This document shows positions 33,360-35,788 of a stretch of DNA of 35,788 nucleotides, in pieces (position 1 is the first letter of the stretch; each line of letters opens with the position of its first letter). This DNA comes from Alphaproteobacteria bacterium (lineage in GTDB: Bacteria > Pseudomonadota > Alphaproteobacteria > Caulobacterales > Aquidulcibacteraceae), in contig JAIYAO010000059.1 in assembly GCA_027488965.1 (NCBI GenBank), forward strand, positions 1-35,788, in the 5' to 3' direction. Position numbers and translations under genes: made by a program. The notes under the pieces were generated by a model. It made no database searches, was not told the DNA's origin, and saw only the letters and a list, made by a program, of their open reading frames with translations.

Positions 33360-34226
33360 ATGAAGCACCTGATGTTCGGAGCGGCCGCACTGGCGCTCGC
33401 CGCCTGCGGCCCGAAGGCCGAAGCGCCCGCGCCTGCGCCCACGGCGCCCGCCGTGAAGCTCTACGCCATCAACTGCGGGGAGATGGACCTGCGCGACGCC
33501 GACGCCTTTGCCGATGACGGCTCGCAGAAGGGCGTCGGCCACAAGATGGTGGATCCCTGCTACCTGATCCGGCACCCGTCGGGCGACCTCCTGTGGGATA
33601 CCGGCCTGCCGGAAGCGCTGGCGGATCTGCCCAACGGCCTCGAACCCCCCGGCTTCCCGGCCACCATCAAGGTGCCGAAAAAGCTCACGGCGTCGCTCGC
33701 CGATCTCAGCATGACGCCGGCCGACGTGGAGTTCGTCTCCTTCTCCCACCTGCACTCCGATCACACCGGCAACGGCAACCTGTTCGCCGCGGCCTCCACC
33801 TGGATCGTCGACAAGGACGAGCGCGATGCGATGTTCACGGACGCCGCGCGCAAGAGCGAGGACTTCGCCGGCTACAGCGCGCTGGAGAACGCCAAGACCA
33901 CGCTCATCGAGGGCGACGCCACGCACGATGTGTTCGGCGACGGCACAGTGATGATCCACCAGACGCCGGGCCACACGCCCGGCCACACGGTGCTGCTGGT
34001 GAAGACGGCGGGCGGGGGCAACGTGCTGCTGACCGGCGACATGTACCACCTGCCGCCGTCGCGCGAGAAACGCCTCGTGCCGCGCTTCAACGTCGATCGC
34101 GCGCAGACGCTCGTGGCGATGGACAAGGTGGACGCGCTCGAGACGGAGTTCAGCGCGAAAGTGATCCGCCAGCACGTGCCGGAGGATTTCGCCGCGCTGC
34201 CCGTGTTCCCGGCGGCGCTGGAGTAG
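33360..34226 (+). CDS. MBL-fold hydrolase lipoprotein (lactonase-like)
   Basis: The 288-residue protein has a lipoprotein signal (LALAAC, Cys16), an Ala/Pro linker, and a metallo-beta-lactamase domain. The metal motif SHLHSDHTG gives His130, His132, Asp134 and His135; further ligands lie in QTPGHTPGH and LTGDMYH. The LYAINCGEMDL and YLIRHPSGDLLWDTGLPE segments are those of AttM/AiiB-like N-acyl-homoserine lactonases and related hydrolases. A lipid anchor places it in the periplasm or outer membrane. Substrate is uncertain; quorum-signal lactones are one option. The ATG at 33360 is chosen since it starts the signal peptide. Confidence 0.92.
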   Translation: MKHLMFGAAALALAACGPKAEAPAPAPTAPAVKLYAINCGEMDLRDADAFADDGSQKGVGHKMVDPCYLIRHPSGDLLWDTGLPEALADLPNGLEPPGFPATIKVPKKLTASLADLSMTPADVEFVSFSHLHSDHTGNGNLFAAASTWIVDKDERDAMFTDAARKSEDFAGYSALENAKTTLIEGDATHDVFGDGTVMIHQTPGHTPGHTVLLVKTAGGGNVLLTGDMYHLPPSREKRLVPRFNVDRAQTLVAMDKVDALETEFSAKVIRQHVPEDFAALPVFPAALE

Positions 34227-34237
34227 CTGGGCAAAAT

Positions 34238-34383
34238 CCCTCCCCCGCACGCGGGGGAGGGCAGGCCGCGGCACGCGGCCGGGTGAGGGTGTGTGAGACG
34301 ACAGCGCTGTGGCGTCTCACTGGCCCTCGCCCTGACCTTCGCTGCGCTCAGGTCTGTCCCTCTCCCGCGGGCGGGAGAGGGAC
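34238..34383. repeat. Cluster of four GC-rich palindromes between convergent genes
   Basis: Four hairpins in a row: 34238-34261 (CCCTCCCCCGC/GCGGGGGAGGG), 34264-34280 (GGCCGCG/CGCGGCC), 34293-34320 (GTGAGACG around ACAGCGCTGT), 34356-34383 (GTCCCTCTCCCGC/GCGGGAGAGGGAC). It lies between the MBL gene and greA, which point at each other. It looks like a REP-type element and may act as a two-way terminator. Confidence 0.8.
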
Positions 34384-34388
34384 GATGC

Positions 34389-34862
34389 CTACTTCCATTT
34401 GATCTTGAGGATCTCGTAGCTCTTGGCGCCGCCGGGGGCGGCCACTTCCACCACGTCGCCCACTTCCTTGCCGATCATGGCGCGGGCGATGGGGGAGGAG
34501 ATGGAGATCTTGCCGGCGCGCACGTCGGCCTCGTCCTCGCCGACGATCTTGTAGACGGCCTTCTCCTCAGTGTCCTCGTCGAGCACCGTCACCGTCGCGC
34601 CGAACTTGATCGTGTCGCCCGAGAGGCGAGACACGTCGATCACCTGCGCGCGCGCGAGCTTGTCCTCAAGCTCGGCGAGGCGGCCCTCGATGAAGCTCTG
34701 CCGTTCCTTCGCGGCGTGATACTCGGCGTTCTCCGAGAGATCGCCGTGCGAGCGCGCTTCCGAAATCGCCTGGATCACGGTGGGTCTCTCCACCGTCTTC
34801 AGACGCTTCAATTCCGCGTCGAGCGCCGCGTGGCCCTCGGCCGTCATCGGTACCTTGTCCAT
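34389..34862 (-). CDS. greA: Transcription elongation factor GreA
   Basis: GreA helps stalled RNA polymerase cleave the 3' end of the transcript. The 157-residue protein has the normal length. The N-terminal coiled coil contains [37 protein letters not shown] (the tip loop with Asp and Glu) and [19 protein letters not shown]; the C-terminal domain has [30 protein letters not shown] and an ending of SYEILKIKW. The ATG at 34862 is chosen because upstream codons lack coding character. It follows carB on the same strand, the usual order in many alphaproteobacteria. Confidence 0.98.
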   Translation of the reverse strand: MDKVPMTAEGHAALDAELKRLKTVERPTVIQAISEARSHGDLSENAEYHAAKERQSFIEGRLAELEDKLARAQVIDVSRLSGDTIKFGATVTVLDEDTEEKAVYKIVGEDEADVRAGKISISSPIARAMIGKEVGDVVEVAAPGGAKSYEILKIKWK

Positions 34863-34923
34863 GAATCCGGAGCTTTCCGTCCTTCCAGAGGGGACGAAAT
34901 TCAGCCACGCAGGCGCCGCGCCG

Positions 34924-35788
34924 TCAAGCGTAGGCCTGTAGTGGACGAACTTCGAGGTCGCCGGTTCTGAGCCGGCGAATCGCCTGGATCGTCGCCTTCG
35001 CGCCGGCGACCGTGGTGTAATAGGGAATATCCTGCTGGAGCGCGGTCCGGCGGATGGAAAAACTGTCACGGTAGGACTGCGCGCCTTCGGTGGTGTTGAT
35101 CACCAGCTGCACGTCGCCGTTCTTCATGGCGTCGACCACGTGGGGGCGGCCCTCGGCCACCTTGTTGACCCGCGCCACCGCCACGCCCGCCGCGGCCAGA
35201 TGGTCGGCGGTGCCGCCGCTGGCGGTGATGGAAAAGCCCATGGCGATCAGCTCCTGCGCCGGCGCCACCATCAGCGGCTTGTCGCTGTCCTTCACGGAAA
35301 TGAACACCACGCCGCCGGTGGGCAGCGTGTCGCCCGCCGCGATCTGGGCCTTGGCGAACGCGGACTGGAAGTCCACGTCCAGCCCCATGACCTCGCCGGT
35401 GGAGCGCATCTCGGGGCCGAGGATGGGATCCACGCCCGGGAACCGCGCGAACGGGAACACCGCTTCCTTCACCGCCACATGCCCCCCGGTCAGCACCGGG
35501 CGGGGAATGTCGGCGAGGCGCGCGCCCGCCATCACCTTCGCTGCGATCGCCGCCACCGGCGCGCCGGTGGCCTTGGCCACGAACGGCACGGTGCGCGAGG
35601 CGCGCGGGTTGGCTTCAAGAATGTAGATGTCGCCGTCCTTGATCGCGAACTGGATGTTGATGAGGCCGCGCACGTTGAGCGCGCGCGCCAGCGTCTCGGT
35701 CTGCTTCTCGATCTCGGCGATGATTGTCTTCGACAGCGTGTAGGGCGGCAGCGCGCACGCACTGTCGCCGGAGTGGATGCCCGCCTCC
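34924..35788 (-). CDS. carB: Carbamoyl-phosphate synthase large subunit, 3' part
   Basis: Only the C-terminal 287 residues lie in the window; the gene continues past the right edge. CarB makes carbamoyl phosphate from bicarbonate, ammonia and two ATP for arginine and pyrimidine synthesis. At the edge the reading is [18 protein letters not shown], the conserved ATP-grasp region of the second synthetase half, followed by [24 protein letters not shown]. The last 130 residues are the allosteric domain ([13 protein letters not shown]; later [20 protein letters not shown]). It ends 61 bases before greA. Confidence 0.98.
   Translation of the reverse strand, partial: EAGIHSGDSACALPPYTLSKTIIAEIEKQTETLARALNVRGLINIQFAIKDGDIYILEANPRASRTVPFVAKATGAPVAAIAAKVMAGARLADIPRPVLTGGHVAVKEAVFPFARFPGVDPILGPEMRSTGEVMGLDVDFQSAFAKAQIAAGDTLPTGGVVFISVKDSDKPLMVAPAQELIAMGFSITASGGTADHLAAAGVAVARVNKVAEGRPHVVDAMKNGDVQLVINTTEGAQSYRDSFSIRRTALQQDIPYYTTVAGAKATIQAIRRLRTGDLEVRPLQAYA

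Noticed and set aside
33222-34274. Minus-strand frame opposite the MBL lipoprotein gene
   Set aside because: Antisense of a gene with intact metal motifs. Only its last 24 codons (33147-33221) form a real small gene with its own start.
34293-34320. CRISPR-like repeats near greA
   Set aside because: The palindromes differ from one another in sequence and spacing and are not direct repeats with unique spacers.

Overview
The window looks like a GC-rich alphaproteobacterial chromosome. The inference rests on the carB-greA order, a ruler of ELM1-type (DUF1022) genes, an aquaporin-type ars operon with the low-molecular-weight ArsC, and heavy use of GTG starts; a Caulobacterales/Hyphomonadales-like host is plausible but cannot be fixed from sequence reading alone. 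There are no rRNA or tRNA genes, CRISPR arrays, integrases or transposases that I can see.

Layout. (a) 1-4800 is an accessory strip: a small acidic ORF on the minus strand, a small unknown gene coupled to an SRAP (YedK/HMCES-type) gene, a secreted S1/P1 zinc nuclease, a doubtful HTH-like ORF, a secreted SH3 plus ComEC-like metallo-beta-lactamase protein, and a small membrane protein. (b) 4824-7183 (minus) is a tightly coupled four-gene phage-type recombination cassette: Gp157, RecT/Redbeta, HNH nuclease, DUF3489 protein, with overlapping stops and starts and two hairpins in its leader. (c) 7665-18895 (plus) is one long operon for an ABC-transporter-dependent surface polysaccharide: Wzm, Wzt with a C-terminal cargo domain, a 1211-residue methyltransferase/coiled-coil/two-glycosyltransferase fusion, a membrane-anchored GT2, a DUF2142 membrane protein, an alkaline-phosphatase-fold-like protein, GtrA and an RgpF-like protein. 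Its base composition is visibly less GC-rich than the 25-35 kb part, which suggests transfer. (d) 18896-20104 holds a broken, truncated copy of an ELM1 gene whose intact relative lies at 31288-32337. (e) 20105-25092 carries the dTDP-L-rhamnose genes rfbC, rfbB, rfbD and rfbA, with a Nudix hydrolase and a DUF3108 protein between rfbD and rfbA. (f) 25207-35788 is more ordinary chromosome: a subtilase lipoprotein with a probable C-terminal barrel, a UPF0114 protein, trxB divergent from arsR-arsC-aqpS, a BLUF photoreceptor, ELM1, two membrane proteins (one of only 24 residues), a lipoprotein MBL hydrolase, a cluster of GC-rich palindromes, greA and the 3' part of carB.

How it fits together. The rfb genes would supply dTDP-rhamnose, the GT/RgpF proteins would build and decorate the glycan on a lipid carrier, and Wzm/Wzt would export it. 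The MT-coiled-coil-GT fusion next to a Wzt with a cargo-binding domain recalls the WbdD cap-and-ruler chain-length system and is the most interesting hypothesis here. GtrA, the two-TM GT2 and DUF2142 resemble a Gtr-type side-branch module. trxB next to arsC would pair a thioredoxin-dependent arsenate reductase with its electron source, with arsenite leaving through the aquaglyceroporin.
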